A stretch of DNA of 14,721 nt from Clostridiales bacterium (GCA_016285815.1 JAEERN010000018.1:1-14721), one strand, 5' to 3'; positions 7,314-13,841 are shown, counted from the first letter of the stretch. Notes: a model not told the origin generated them from the letters alone. Translations and numbers: made by a program.

Positions 7314-7880
7314 ATGAGGATCACATCCGGGTCCGCCCGGGGCCGCCAGCTGAAGAGCGTTCCCAGCAGCGAGACGCGCCCCACCAGCGACATGGTCAAA
7401 CAGGCCATCTTCAACATCCTGCAGTTTCAGCTGGCCGACCGGCGCGTGCTGGATCTCTTCGCCGGCACGGGCCAGCTCGGTCTCGAGGCGCTCAGCCGCG
7501 GCGCCGCCGAGGCGGTCTTCGTGGACCGCTCTCCCGCCGCGCTGGCGGTGATCCGCAGCAACGCCGAGACCACCGGTCTGGCCGGCCGGGCCCGCATCGT
7601 GAACAGCGATTACAAGGCGTTTTTGCGCGGCGTACCGCCAAAAAGCTTCGATCTGGTGCTGCTGGACCCGCCGTACCGGGAAAAATTTGTGCCGCACGTC
7701 CTGAAGGTCCTCGAATCATTTGACATTTTGTCCGATTGTGGTATAATAATCTGTGAGGTATCGGCCGGCGAACACCTGCCGCAGGAGCTGGGCCGTCTCC
7801 GGCTGGAAAAGCTCCGCCGCTACGGCGGCACGGCGCTCGCCCTGTACCGGCCCGCGCAAGGAGTTGACGCTGAAGCATGA
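7314..7880 (+). CDS. rsmD: 16S rRNA (guanine-966-N2)-methyltransferase RsmD
   Basis: A 188-residue class I SAM-dependent methyltransferase that modifies G966 of 16S rRNA during 30S assembly. Diagnostic stretches are RITSGSARGRQL (2-13), TRPTSDMVKQAIFNIL (21-36), the SAM-binding DLFAGTGQLGLEALSRGA (47-64) and the catalytic DPPY (118-121). CGGAGGAAA precedes the ATG. The last four bases overlap the coaD start (ATGA). Codons 136-146 carry an AT-rich patch, including three consecutive isoleucine codons ATA ATA ATC, unlike the rest of this GC-rich gene; that patch is a consensus promoter (see separate entry). Confidence 0.95.
   Translation: MRITSGSARGRQLKSVPSSETRPTSDMVKQAIFNILQFQLADRRVLDLFAGTGQLGLEALSRGAAEAVFVDRSPAALAVIRSNAETTGLAGRARIVNSDYKAFLRGVPPKSFDLVLLDPPYREKFVPHVLKVLESFDILSDCGIIICEVSAGEHLPQELGRLRLEKLRRYGGTALALYRPAQGVDAEA
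7720..7747 (+). promoter_or_regulatory. Consensus sigma-A promoter inside rsmD, driving coaD
   Basis: Perfect TTGACA (7720-7725) and perfect TATAAT (7742-7747) with a 16-base spacer, within rsmD codons 136-144. The predicted start near 7754 lies about 120 bases before the coaD ATG. It is the closest match to consensus in the whole window, in an AT-rich patch within GC-rich coding sequence, which makes a chance match unlikely. Confidence 0.78.
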
Positions 7881-8365
7881 GCAAAGGCACCGCCGTCTGT
7901 CCGGGCAGCTTTGACCCGGTGACGCTGGGCCATCTGGACCTGTTCCGCCGCGCCGCGGCGGTCTTCGACCGGGTGGTCGTTCTGGTCATGCACAACGAGG
8001 AAAAGCCCGGCTTTCTCGACGCGGAGACCCGCGTGCGCCTGATCCGCGAGTCGCTGGACGGCACCGAAAACGTCTCCGTCCGATCCGCCTCCGGCCTGCT
8101 GGCCGAGGCGGTCCGGTCCCTCGGCGCCGACGCCGTCGTCAAGGGCGTCCGGAACCAGGCGGATCTGGAATACGAGGCCGACATGGCGCGCATCAACCTG
8201 TCCCTCGGCGCGCCGGAGACCTTGCTTCTCCCCGCCGATCCCGCCCTGCGCCACGTGTCCACCAGCAACGGACTTCAGCTGTTCCGCCTGGGGGCGGACG
8301 TTTCGGGATTTTTCCCGCCCGCCGTTCTGAAAGAGCTGGTTTCCCGCGGAGAGCCGCGCGCATAA
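7877..8365 (+). CDS. coaD: Phosphopantetheine adenylyltransferase (CoaD)
   Basis: Catalyses transfer of AMP from ATP to 4'-phosphopantetheine, the fourth step of coenzyme A synthesis. At 162 residues it matches family size. The nucleotidyltransferase signature GSFDPVTLGH (10-19) carries the TxGH motif; KGVRNQADLEYEADMA (89-104) corresponds to the usual RG-R...DFEYE...MA region; VSTS (127-130) corresponds to the ISSS ATP-loop. The start ATG overlaps the rsmD stop by four bases, so translation is probably coupled, and an extra promoter inside rsmD can supply more transcript. rsmD-coaD adjacency is common in Firmicutes. Confidence 0.96.
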   Translation: MSKGTAVCPGSFDPVTLGHLDLFRRAAAVFDRVVVLVMHNEEKPGFLDAETRVRLIRESLDGTENVSVRSASGLLAEAVRSLGADAVVKGVRNQADLEYEADMARINLSLGAPETLLLPADPALRHVSTSNGLQLFRLGADVSGFFPPAVLKELVSRGEPRA

Positions 8366-8408
8366 AAAGACCTGAGATCCCTCTCATTTTACGAAGGAGG
8401 CTGTCACC

Positions 8409-9044
8409 ATGGACAGACGTCAGACCACGGAAGAGCTTATCAATCAACTCAACGAGCTTATCAGCGAAGCCTGGACCATGCCTCTCAGCGGCGGCAAGGC
8501 CGTCGTCGACCGCGAGCGGGTCACCGATCTTCTCAACGAGATCAACTCCACCTTCCCCGAAGAGCTGCAGCAGGCCCGCGCCATCGTCAGCGCGCAGGAA
8601 GAGCTGAAGGCCGCCGCCGAGCGCGACGCGGACGCCATCATCCGCGACGCCGAGACCCGCGCCCGCCGTCTGGTGGAGGATCAGGCCGTGATCCGCGAGG
8701 CGCGCCGCCTCACCTCCGAGCTGGTCAACCAGAAAAAGGCCGAAGCCCAGAACATCCTCAACGACGCCAACGCCAAGGCCGACAGCATCGTGAAGGACGC
8801 CTCCGCCCGGGCCGACCAGATCCTGGCCGACGCCAACGCCAAGTCCATCGACCTGATCAAAAAGAGCGAGCAGCACGCCGAAGAGGTGACGCGCAAGGCC
8901 GAAAAGGAATCGCACAACCTGCGCACCGCCACGGCGGCCTACATCGAAAACTCCGTCTCCGGCACGGAACAGGCCATGGCCGAATCGCTGAACCGGCTGC
9001 GTCAGATCAAGCAGCAGGTCCGCTCCGGCGCGACCCAGCAGTGA
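8409..9044 (+). CDS. Coiled-coil protein with hendecad repeats (clostridial coaD-neighbour family)
   Basis: A 211-residue protein without signal peptide or membrane segment. The N-terminal part (about 5-60) carries MPLSGGKAVVDRERVTDLLNEIN and FPEEL, resembling a family found beside coaD in Clostridia and often labelled ATPase or ATP synthase B-like, for which I know no demonstrated ATPase activity; no Walker motif is visible. Residues 104-169 are six clear 11-residue repeats, for example NILNDANAKAD (115-125) followed by SIVKDASARAD (126-136). Hendecads favour a long, nearly straight or right-handed coiled coil, as in the ATP synthase b dimer. A DivIVA-like scaffold role is possible but unproven. 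AAGGAGG precedes the ATG; the gene follows coaD by 43 bases and ends at a strong terminator. Confidence 0.85.
   Translation: MDRRQTTEELINQLNELISEAWTMPLSGGKAVVDRERVTDLLNEINSTFPEELQQARAIVSAQEELKAAAERDADAIIRDAETRARRLVEDQAVIREARRLTSELVNQKKAEAQNILNDANAKADSIVKDASARADQILADANAKSIDLIKKSEQHAEEVTRKAEKESHNLRTATAAYIENSVSGTEQAMAESLNRLRQIKQQVRSGATQQ
8718..8915 (+). repeat. 33-base (11-codon) repeat array coding the hendecads
   Basis: Six in-frame units of 33 bases. The match survives at DNA level: GACGCCAACGCCAAG occurs at 8763-8777 and again at 8829-8843, exactly 66 bases (two units) apart. This suggests growth by internal duplication followed by divergence. Confidence 0.75.
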
Positions 9045-9051
9045 CCGCAGA

Positions 9052-9093
9052 ACGCGGTCCCGGCGAGAAACGCCGGGGCCGCGTTTTTCTTTT
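9052..9093 (+). terminator. Intrinsic terminator after the coiled-coil gene
   Basis: ACGCGGTCCCGGCG (9052-9065) pairs with CGCCGGGGCCGCGT (9071-9084) across an AGAAA loop with one G.U-type pair, then TTTTTCTTTT. It closes the plus-strand ptsH-to-coiled-coil run seven bases after the stop codon. Confidence 0.93.
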
Positions 9094-9201
9094 CGCCCGG
9101 TCCTGCGGTCCGGCAAAGCAAGGCCTCCCCTTTCCCTCCGCCGTGCCGGTAAAAAACGCCCGGCCCGCCGGCCCCAACGGAGCGGCGTGCAAAAACGGGG
9201 G

Positions 9202-9230
9202 ATGACTTTTTCCGCCGGATGTGATACAAT
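9202..9230 (+). promoter_or_regulatory. Promoter of thrH
   Basis: ATGACT (9202-9207), 17-base spacer, TACAAT (9225-9230). A transcript would start near 9237 and carry a leader of about 83 bases. Confidence 0.65.
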
Positions 9231-9237
9231 AAAAGCG

Positions 9238-9289
9238 CCGCGGCCCGCCCCCCTCTCCTCCCGGAAGGGTCGGAACCGGGCGGGCGCGG
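9238..9289 (+). promoter_or_regulatory. Structured 5' leader of thrH
   Basis: CCGCGGCCCGCCC (9238-9250) can pair with GGGCGGGCGCGG (9278-9289), with one bulged base, starting almost at the predicted transcription start. The loop carries a further CCC/GGG pairing. It ends 16 bases before the GAGGAG ribosome site. It does not match a riboswitch class that I recognise; it may stabilise the mRNA or control translation. Confidence 0.5.
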
Positions 9290-9319
9290 AAAGTCTTTGC
9301 CCGACAGAGGAGAACTGAT

Positions 9320-9922
9320 ATGGAGATTGTATGTCTGGATCTGGAAGGCGTGCTGGTGCCGGAGATCTGGATCGCCTTTTCCGAGGCCGTCGGCATCCCG
9401 GAGCTGCGCCGCACCACCCGGGACGAGCCGGACTACAACAAACTCATGCGCTTCCGGCTGGACGTTCTGCGCCGACACGGACTCGGCCTGCCCCAGATCC
9501 GTCAGACCATCGCCGGGATCGACCCGTTTCCCGGCGCCCGGGAATTCCTGGACGAGCTGCGCGCCGCGACCCAGGTCATGATTCTCAGCGACACCTTCAC
9601 CCAGTTCGCCTCGCCGCTGATGCGGAAGCTGGGCTGGCCCACGCTGCTTTGCAACACGCTGACCGTCGCGCCGGACGGCGCCGTCACCGGCTATCGCCTG
9701 CGCGCGGAAAAGACCAAACTGGTCACGGTGCGGGCGCTGCAGTCCATCGGGTACGACACCGTCGCCGTGGGCGACAGCTTCAACGATCTGGACATGATCC
9801 GCGCCGGCAAGGCGGGCTTTCTGTTCCGCAGTACCGACGCCATCAAGCGGGACAACCCGGACCTTCCGGCCTTTGAGACCTACGGCGAGCTGCTGGCCGC
9901 CATCCGGGCCGTGCTGGACTGA
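9320..9922 (+). CDS. thrH: ThrH-type HAD phosphatase (phosphoserine phosphatase / homoserine phosphotransferase)
   Basis: A 200-residue HAD-superfamily enzyme strongly like Pseudomonas ThrH over its whole length: MEIVCLDLEGVLVPEIWIAF at the start, then TTRDEPDYNKLM (32-43), LSDTF (89-93), LLCNTL (109-114) and GDSFND (151-156). The nucleophile is Asp7; motif I is DLEG rather than the usual DxDGT, as in ThrH. ThrH can dephosphorylate phosphoserine and pass phosphate from phosphoserine to homoserine, linking serine and threonine synthesis; which activity dominates here cannot be told. GAGGAG lies eight bases before the ATG. It is a single-gene unit with its own promoter and terminator, convergent with gap. 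Confidence 0.93.
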   Translation: MEIVCLDLEGVLVPEIWIAFSEAVGIPELRRTTRDEPDYNKLMRFRLDVLRRHGLGLPQIRQTIAGIDPFPGAREFLDELRAATQVMILSDTFTQFASPLMRKLGWPTLLCNTLTVAPDGAVTGYRLRAEKTKLVTVRALQSIGYDTVAVGDSFNDLDMIRAGKAGFLFRSTDAIKRDNPDLPAFETYGELLAAIRAVLD

Positions 9923-9958
9923 AAAGAACGCCCGCCTCCCCCGCATTCCGTGCAAACG

Positions 9959-9990
9959 GCCGCGCCCGGCGATCCGGGCGCGGCTTTTTT
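9959..9990 (+). terminator. Intrinsic terminator of thrH
   Basis: An 11-base perfect stem, GCCGCGCCCGG (9959-9969) with CCGGGCGCGGC (9974-9984), CGAT loop, then six T. Confidence 0.95.
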
Positions 9991-10023
9991 GAGACTCTTC
10001 GCGCCGGGAGCGGCGGCGCGGAC

Positions 10024-10060
10024 GAAAAACGCCCCCGGCACGTTTCCGTGCCGGGGGCGT
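10024..10060 (-). terminator. Intrinsic terminator of gap
   Basis: A 14-base perfect stem, plus-strand ACGCCCCCGGCACG (10029-10042) with CGTGCCGGGGGCGT (10047-10060), four-base loop; on the minus strand it runs into TTTT. It lies 30 bases past the gap stop and 34 bases from the thrH terminator, so the convergent units are separately closed. Confidence 0.95.
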
Positions 10061-10090
10061 TCGCTGCTGTCTGAGACCCGCGGGAGAAGC

Positions 10091-11107
10091 TTACCGGATC
10101 TCCGCGAAGTACTTGATGGTGCGGACCATCTGGCTGACGTAGGAGTTCTCGTTGTCGTACCAGGAGACGACCTGGACCTGATAGGTGTCGTCGTCGATCT
10201 TGGCGACCATGGTCTGGGTGGCGTCGAAGATGGAGCCGTAGGTGCTGCCGATGATGTCGGAAGAGACGATCTCGTCGGTGTTATAGCCGAAGGAGTCGGA
10301 GGAGGCGGCCTTCATGGCGGCGTTGATGCCGTCCTTGGAGACGTCGGCGCCCTTAACGACGGCCACGAGGATCGTGGTGGAGCCGGTCGGGACCGGAACG
10401 CGCTGGGCAGAGCCGATCAGCTTGCCGTTCAGCTCGGGGATGACAAGGCCGATGGCCTTGGCGGCGCCGGTGCTGTTGGGCACGATGTTGACCGCGCCGG
10501 CGCGGGAGCGGCGCAGGTCGCCCTTGCGCTGCGGGCCGTCGAGGATCATCTGGTCGCCGGTATAGGCGTGGACCGTGGTCATGATGCCGCTCTGGATGGG
10601 AGCGTAATCGTTCAGGGCCTTGGCCATGGGGGCGAGGCAGTTGGTGGTGCAGGAAGCGGCGGAGATGATCTTGTCCTCCGCGGTCAGGGTCTTCTCGTTG
10701 ACGCTGAAGACGATGGTGGGCAGGTCGTTGCCGGCCGGAGCGGAGATGACGACCTTTTTGGCGCCCGCGGCGAGGTGAGCGGAAGCCTTTTCCTTGCTGG
10801 TGTAGAAGCCGGTGCACTCGAGAACGACGTCCACGTCGTACTTGGCCCACGGGCAGTCGGCAGCGTTCTTCTCGGCGAAGATCTTGATCTCTTTGCCGTC
10901 GACGATGATGCTGTCGTCGGTGAATGAAACCTTATCGGCGAGAGCATACTTGCCCTGGGCGGTATCGTACTTGAGCAGATGGGCGAGCATCTTCGGGCTG
11001 GTGAGGTCGTTGATGGCGACGATCTCATACCCCTCGGCGTTGAACATCTGTCTGAAGGCGAGACGGCCGATCCGGCCAAAACCATTGATTGCGACTTTGA
11101 CTGACAT
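10091..11107 (-). CDS. gap: Glyceraldehyde-3-phosphate dehydrogenase, type I
   Basis: A 338-residue glycolytic enzyme converting glyceraldehyde 3-phosphate, phosphate and NAD to 1,3-bisphosphoglycerate. The NAD-binding site shows NGFGRIGR (8-15) and the acidic NDL (33-35), which favours NAD over NADP. The catalytic Cys is Cys153 in SAASCTTNC and the base His180 in TVHAYT; WYDNE near the end is conserved. An ATG nine bases further upstream (11116) lies only one base after AAGGAGG (11124-11118), so it cannot be used well; the ATG at 11107 is ten bases from that site and gives the conserved start MSVKVAINGFG. It is transcribed alone from its own promoter. AT-biased choice of common codons fits high expression. 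Confidence 0.97.
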   Translation of the reverse strand: MSVKVAINGFGRIGRLAFRQMFNAEGYEIVAINDLTSPKMLAHLLKYDTAQGKYALADKVSFTDDSIIVDGKEIKIFAEKNAADCPWAKYDVDVVLECTGFYTSKEKASAHLAAGAKKVVISAPAGNDLPTIVFSVNEKTLTAEDKIISAASCTTNCLAPMAKALNDYAPIQSGIMTTVHAYTGDQMILDGPQRKGDLRRSRAGAVNIVPNSTGAAKAIGLVIPELNGKLIGSAQRVPVPTGSTTILVAVVKGADVSKDGINAAMKAASSDSFGYNTDEIVSSDIIGSTYGSIFDATQTMVAKIDDDTYQVQVVSWYDNENSYVSQMVRTIKYFAEIR

Positions 11108-11137
11108 GTGTTGCATACCTCCTTATTTGTTGCCTAT

Positions 11138-11166
11138 ATTATAGCGCGAAAGCCGGATTTTTACAA
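11138..11166 (-). promoter_or_regulatory. Promoter of gap
   Basis: On the minus strand TTGTAA (11166-11161), 17-base spacer, perfect TATAAT (11143-11138). The start site would be near 11131, with a short leader of about 24 bases that holds the AAGGAGG site. Confidence 0.8.
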
Positions 11167-11177
11167 GACCCCTTCGG

Positions 11178-11197
11178 AAAAAATCGGACGATTTTTT
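11178..11197. promoter_or_regulatory. Perfect palindrome upstream of gap promoter
   Basis: AAAAAATCG (11178-11186), GA, CGATTTTTT (11189-11197): nine-base arms without mismatch, 11 bases upstream of the gap -35 box. It could be an operator for a dimeric regulator or an A-tract element that boosts the promoter; a weak bidirectional terminator is also possible because T runs flank it. No known regulator can be named from the sequence. Confidence 0.5.
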
Positions 11198-11245
11198 ATT
11201 TTTGTATGGTGCCATGATTATTTTCCGGATCCGGCCCCTCTCTTT

Positions 11246-11298
11246 GTCGAATATTCCCATTCTGCCGCCGCCGCCGCGCAAAAAAACGGTCGAATATT
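11246..11298 (+). repeat. Direct repeat GTCGAATATT, two copies
   Basis: GTCGAATATT occurs at 11246-11255 and 11289-11298, 43 bases apart (about four helical turns), flanking a GCC-rich stretch. The second copy touches the -35 box of the promoter at 11298. This fits two sites for one regulator, but two ten-base copies are thin evidence. Confidence 0.35.
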
Positions 11299-11326
11299 TG
11301 CAGTTTTCCCGGGCTTGTGCTATAAT
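11298..11326 (+). promoter_or_regulatory. Promoter of the degenerate kinase-like gene
   Basis: TTGCAG (11298-11303), 17-base spacer, perfect TATAAT (11321-11326). The start site near 11333 leaves only about 17 bases of leader. It is divergent from the gap promoter about 135 bases away. Confidence 0.75.
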
Positions 11327-11349
11327 GGTCTCGGAACCGATCTTGGGGG

Positions 11350-12366
11350 GTGTTTCAAACGGCAAGCAAAAAAGACGGCGTGTACAGCCGGATCACCGGG
11401 GCCATCGCCGCGCCCGCTCTGCTGACGCGCGCCGGCCGGATCGTCGAGGTCAACCGGGCGGCCCGGCGGCGTTTTCCGGCTGCCCGGCCCGGCGCGGACG
11501 CCGGCGCGGTCTTCGGCGTCGACCTCTCCGCGGGCGGGACGCAGTGCTTCAGTGTCTTCTCCGACGGAGATTGGCTGACCGCTCTCCTGACCCCGCTGGA
11601 CGACCTCTGCCTGTGGCAGTTCGTCCGGGACGACACCGCCGCGCCCCACCGCGCCGAGGCGGACCCATCCTCCCGGGGCGAGATCTCCCTGATCCTGTCT
11701 GCCGTCAACCTGCTCCAGCGCCGGGTCCCCGACCAGGAGTCCGTCTGCGCCGCCATTTACCGAAGCTGCTGCCGTCTTTTGAAACAGACCGCGCTCTCCC
11801 ACCGGGACGACGACATCCCCGTTCCCGTCTGCTTCGATCTGGGCCGCGCCGTCCGCACCTTCCTCGCGGACACGCGGGAGCTTCTGGCCTCGCTCGGCGC
11901 CTCGGCGGCCGTCTCGCGCTCGGCCCGCGACCTGTTCGTGTCCGCCGACCGCGCCCGCTTCGACAGCGCCCTCAGCGGTCTGCTCTGTATGGCGCTGCAT
12001 CTGGGCGGGACCGACGCAGTCCTCTCTTTTTCCGTCACGCGCTCGTCCCTCCGCGGCAGCATCGCCGTCTCCGCCCCGCTCCGCCGGGACAAGGCGCTGG
12101 CCGGGCTCTCCCCGGCGCGCATCCGGGACGAGCTGCCCGAGGATTTCGCCACCACCTGGATCCTGACCCGGCGCGGCTTCACCGAGCTCGGCGGGGACCT
12201 GTGCGCCGTCGTCGAGGACGGACGGTTCCGCATCTCCGGGTCTCTGCCGGTCACCGACGATGTCCTTCTGGGCGAGGGGGACGTCAGCCCGACGCCGGGC
12301 ATCCCCGCCGCGCTGGTCCAGCTCTCTTCGTTCCTGCCCGCGTCGTTCTACCGGTCGCTGCTGTGA
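11350..12366 (+). CDS. PAS plus degenerate histidine-kinase-like protein
   Basis: A 338-residue cytoplasmic protein without membrane segments. Residues about 15-95 resemble a PAS domain (ALLTRAGRIVEVNRAARRRFP). Residues about 109-145 (GEISLILSAVNLLQRR) resemble a kinase dimerisation helix but the phosphoacceptor His is absent. Residues about 165-300 follow the outline of a HATPase_c domain: FDSALSGLLCMALHLGG takes the place of the N box and DFATTWILTRRGFTELGGDLCAVVEDGRFRISGSLPV that of the G-box and final strands, yet the N-box Asn, the DxGxG and the GxGxG glycines are not seen. It is probably a catalytically dead sensor or scaffold; no response regulator is adjacent. The GTG start at 11350 has no proper Shine-Dalgarno (only a G run touching it), so the true start may lie a little downstream. 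Confidence 0.72.
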   Translation: MFQTASKKDGVYSRITGAIAAPALLTRAGRIVEVNRAARRRFPAARPGADAGAVFGVDLSAGGTQCFSVFSDGDWLTALLTPLDDLCLWQFVRDDTAAPHRAEADPSSRGEISLILSAVNLLQRRVPDQESVCAAIYRSCCRLLKQTALSHRDDDIPVPVCFDLGRAVRTFLADTRELLASLGASAAVSRSARDLFVSADRARFDSALSGLLCMALHLGGTDAVLSFSVTRSSLRGSIAVSAPLRRDKALAGLSPARIRDELPEDFATTWILTRRGFTELGGDLCAVVEDGRFRISGSLPVTDDVLLGEGDVSPTPGIPAALVQLSSFLPASFYRSLL

Positions 12367-12403
12367 CGCCGGAAAAAGTTTGTCATTTCGCGGGGCCAAT
12401 CTC

Positions 12404-12432
12404 TTGACAAACCCCGGCAAAAGTAGTATGAT
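12404..12432 (+). promoter_or_regulatory. Promoter of tRNA-Pro
   Basis: Perfect TTGACA (12404-12409), 17-base spacer, TATGAT (12427-12432), ending 35 bases before the mature tRNA. Confidence 0.85.
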
Positions 12433-12467
12433 AGACAAGCGCGCCGGAAAAGCGCGTTCCACCGGTC

Positions 12468-12541
12468 CGGGGTGTGGCTCAGTTTGGTAGAGTGCTTGGT
12501 TCGGGACCAAGAGGCCGCGGGTTCGAGTCCCGCCACTCCGA
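12468..12541 (+). tRNA. tRNA-Pro (anticodon CGG)
   Basis: A full cloverleaf: acceptor CGGGGTG/CACTCCG with one G.U pair, D stem GCTC/GAGT, anticodon stem CTTGG/CCAAG with loop TTCGGGA and anticodon CGG at 12502-12504, five-base variable loop AGGCC, T stem GCGGG/CCCGC with loop TTCGAGT, discriminator A. It reads CCG codons, which are frequent in this GC-rich genome. The 3' CCA is not encoded (ATTC follows), so it must be added after transcription. Confidence 0.96.
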
Positions 12542-12550
12542 TTCAGAATA

Positions 12551-12584
12551 GGGTTGCTATTTTGACAGTAGCAATCCTTTTCTT
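12551..12584 (+). terminator. Terminator of tRNA-Pro
   Basis: GGGTTGCTA (12551-12559) pairs with TAGCAATCC (12569-12577), nine pairs with one G.U, then TTTTCTT. It lies ten bases after the tRNA. The loop contains TTGACA (12562-12567), which with TTTATA at 12586-12591 (18-base spacer) could form a weak promoter for the next gene. Confidence 0.88.
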
Positions 12585-12644
12585 GTTTATAAAACTGTTT
12601 GCTGTTTTCACGATATCCCAACCGGAGCGGAGGGAAAACAGAGG

Positions 12645-13841
12645 ATGATCCTGACAAAAGAACAGGCGCAAACGTTCATTCTGGTGAAACAGGGCTTGCT
12701 CGGCGGCTATCGTTTCTTCGGAAAAAAAGGCGCGTATGACTATGTGCGGCAAGCCGGCTGTATTCAGTACGATCCGGTGGATGTCTGCGGAAAAAACGCG
12801 GAACTTACCCTGCAGTCCCGCGTGAAAGGATTCCGGAAGTCTATTCTGACGGACCTTTTGTACAAAGATCGGCTGCTGGTGGACTACGCAGACAAGGAAC
12901 TCTCCATATGGCCGGTCGAAGACTGGCCGTATTTCTCTCCCTATCGGGAACGCAGCCGCGAGCTTGGTTCCGGCTTTTCCGGACTTGCCGAGCTGGAACG
13001 GGAGGCGCTGGCTTATATCCGGGCAAACGGCCCGGTTTCCAGTGATACGCTCCCGATCAGCGGTGAGATCTTCTGGCACTCCTCGATGCACTGGAGCGGA
13101 AACTGGCATAAAAAGTCCAAGGCTGCCCGGTCAGTCCTGGAACAGCTGTATACCGACGGAACTCTTGTGATCCACCACAAAATCGGTTCCCGGAAGTTCT
13201 ATGATCTTGCGGAACGGCATTTGAAACCGTCGCTGCTGACAGCAGACAATCCCTGCCCGAAAGACGAGGATCTGCTGTGCTGGCGCGTTCTTCGGCGGAT
13301 CGGAGCGATCGGATTGCTCTGGGATAAAAATACGCCCGCCTTTTTAGGCATAGCAATGAACGCAGACAGGCGCAGAGCGGTATTGTCATCTCTGGAATCC
13401 CGCGGCGCAATACGGCCCGCAAGAGTCGAAGGGATCAAAACGGTGTTCTATTATCTGACAGAGGACGACCCGCTGCTGCAGGACGTTCTCGCGGGAACGC
13501 TTGACAAAAAACCGCGTATGGAGTTTCTGGCGCCGCTTGACCCGCTGCTTTGGGACAAATCGCTGGTGGCCGCACTCTGGGATTTTAACTACTCATGGGA
13601 GATTTACACGCCTGCTGCCGATCGAAAATACGGCTATTATACCCTGCCTGTCCTCTGGGGCAGAGACTTCATCGGGCGGATCGAGGCAGTGGCTGATCAC
13701 AGAGAAAAGACGCTTCTCGTCAAAAACATCTGGATCGCATCCGGCGTCCGGCAGACCAGGAAGCTGCAGGACACACTTGACCGGACGCTCCGTCGCTTTG
13801 CGCGTTTCAACGACTGTGCAAAAGTGGATCTTTGCGGATAA
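12645..13841 (+). CDS. YcaQ/AlkZ-like winged-helix protein (HTH_42 family, putative DNA glycosylase)
   Basis: A 398-residue protein of the winged-helix HTH_42 (formerly DUF1006) family. Members YcaQ of E. coli and AlkZ of Streptomyces unhook interstrand crosslinks or remove bulky alkylated bases. The family catalytic tripeptide, QxD in YcaQ and QxQ in AlkZ, aligns with Gln41-Tyr42-Asp43 in GCIQYDPVDVCGKNAEL, so this is a YcaQ-type site. Other family marks are WPVEDWPYF (89-97), HWSGNWHKKSKAARSVLEQL (149-168), FLAPLDPLLWD (294-304) and YGYYTLPVLWG (329-339). Many clostridial relatives are uncharacterised, so activity is inferred. CGGAGGG lies ten bases before the ATG. GC content and codon use are visibly lower and more mixed than in the genes to the left, and it directly follows a tRNA, both pointing to acquisition. 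Confidence 0.87.
   Translation: MILTKEQAQTFILVKQGLLGGYRFFGKKGAYDYVRQAGCIQYDPVDVCGKNAELTLQSRVKGFRKSILTDLLYKDRLLVDYADKELSIWPVEDWPYFSPYRERSRELGSGFSGLAELEREALAYIRANGPVSSDTLPISGEIFWHSSMHWSGNWHKKSKAARSVLEQLYTDGTLVIHHKIGSRKFYDLAERHLKPSLLTADNPCPKDEDLLCWRVLRRIGAIGLLWDKNTPAFLGIAMNADRRRAVLSSLESRGAIRPARVEGIKTVFYYLTEDDPLLQDVLAGTLDKKPRMEFLAPLDPLLWDKSLVAALWDFNYSWEIYTPAADRKYGYYTLPVLWGRDFIGRIEAVADHREKTLLVKNIWIASGVRQTRKLQDTLDRTLRRFARFNDCAKVDLCG

Noticed and set aside
5429..7697. Long overlapping frames on both strands across uvrC and rsmD
   Set aside because: UvrC and RsmD carry complete family motifs in their own frames; the others are low-complexity shadows.
8718..8915. CRISPR-like or tandem-repeat array
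   Set aside because: The 33-base periodicity is in frame and encodes hendecads; copies are diverged and there are no spacers.
9950..10927. 325-codon plus-strand frame opposite gap, Gly/Asp/Val-rich
   Set aside because: Antisense of a canonical GAPDH; it also starts inside the thrH terminator.
12519..12541. Attachment-site half at the 3' end of tRNA-Pro
   Set aside because: No second copy of the tRNA 3' end and no integrase are present in the window, so an att site cannot be claimed.
11320..12657. 445-codon minus-strand frame across the kinase-like gene and the tRNA
   Set aside because: Its N-terminal part contains the well-known artefact translation of an antisense tRNA (GGTRTRGLLVPNQAL); no ribosome site.
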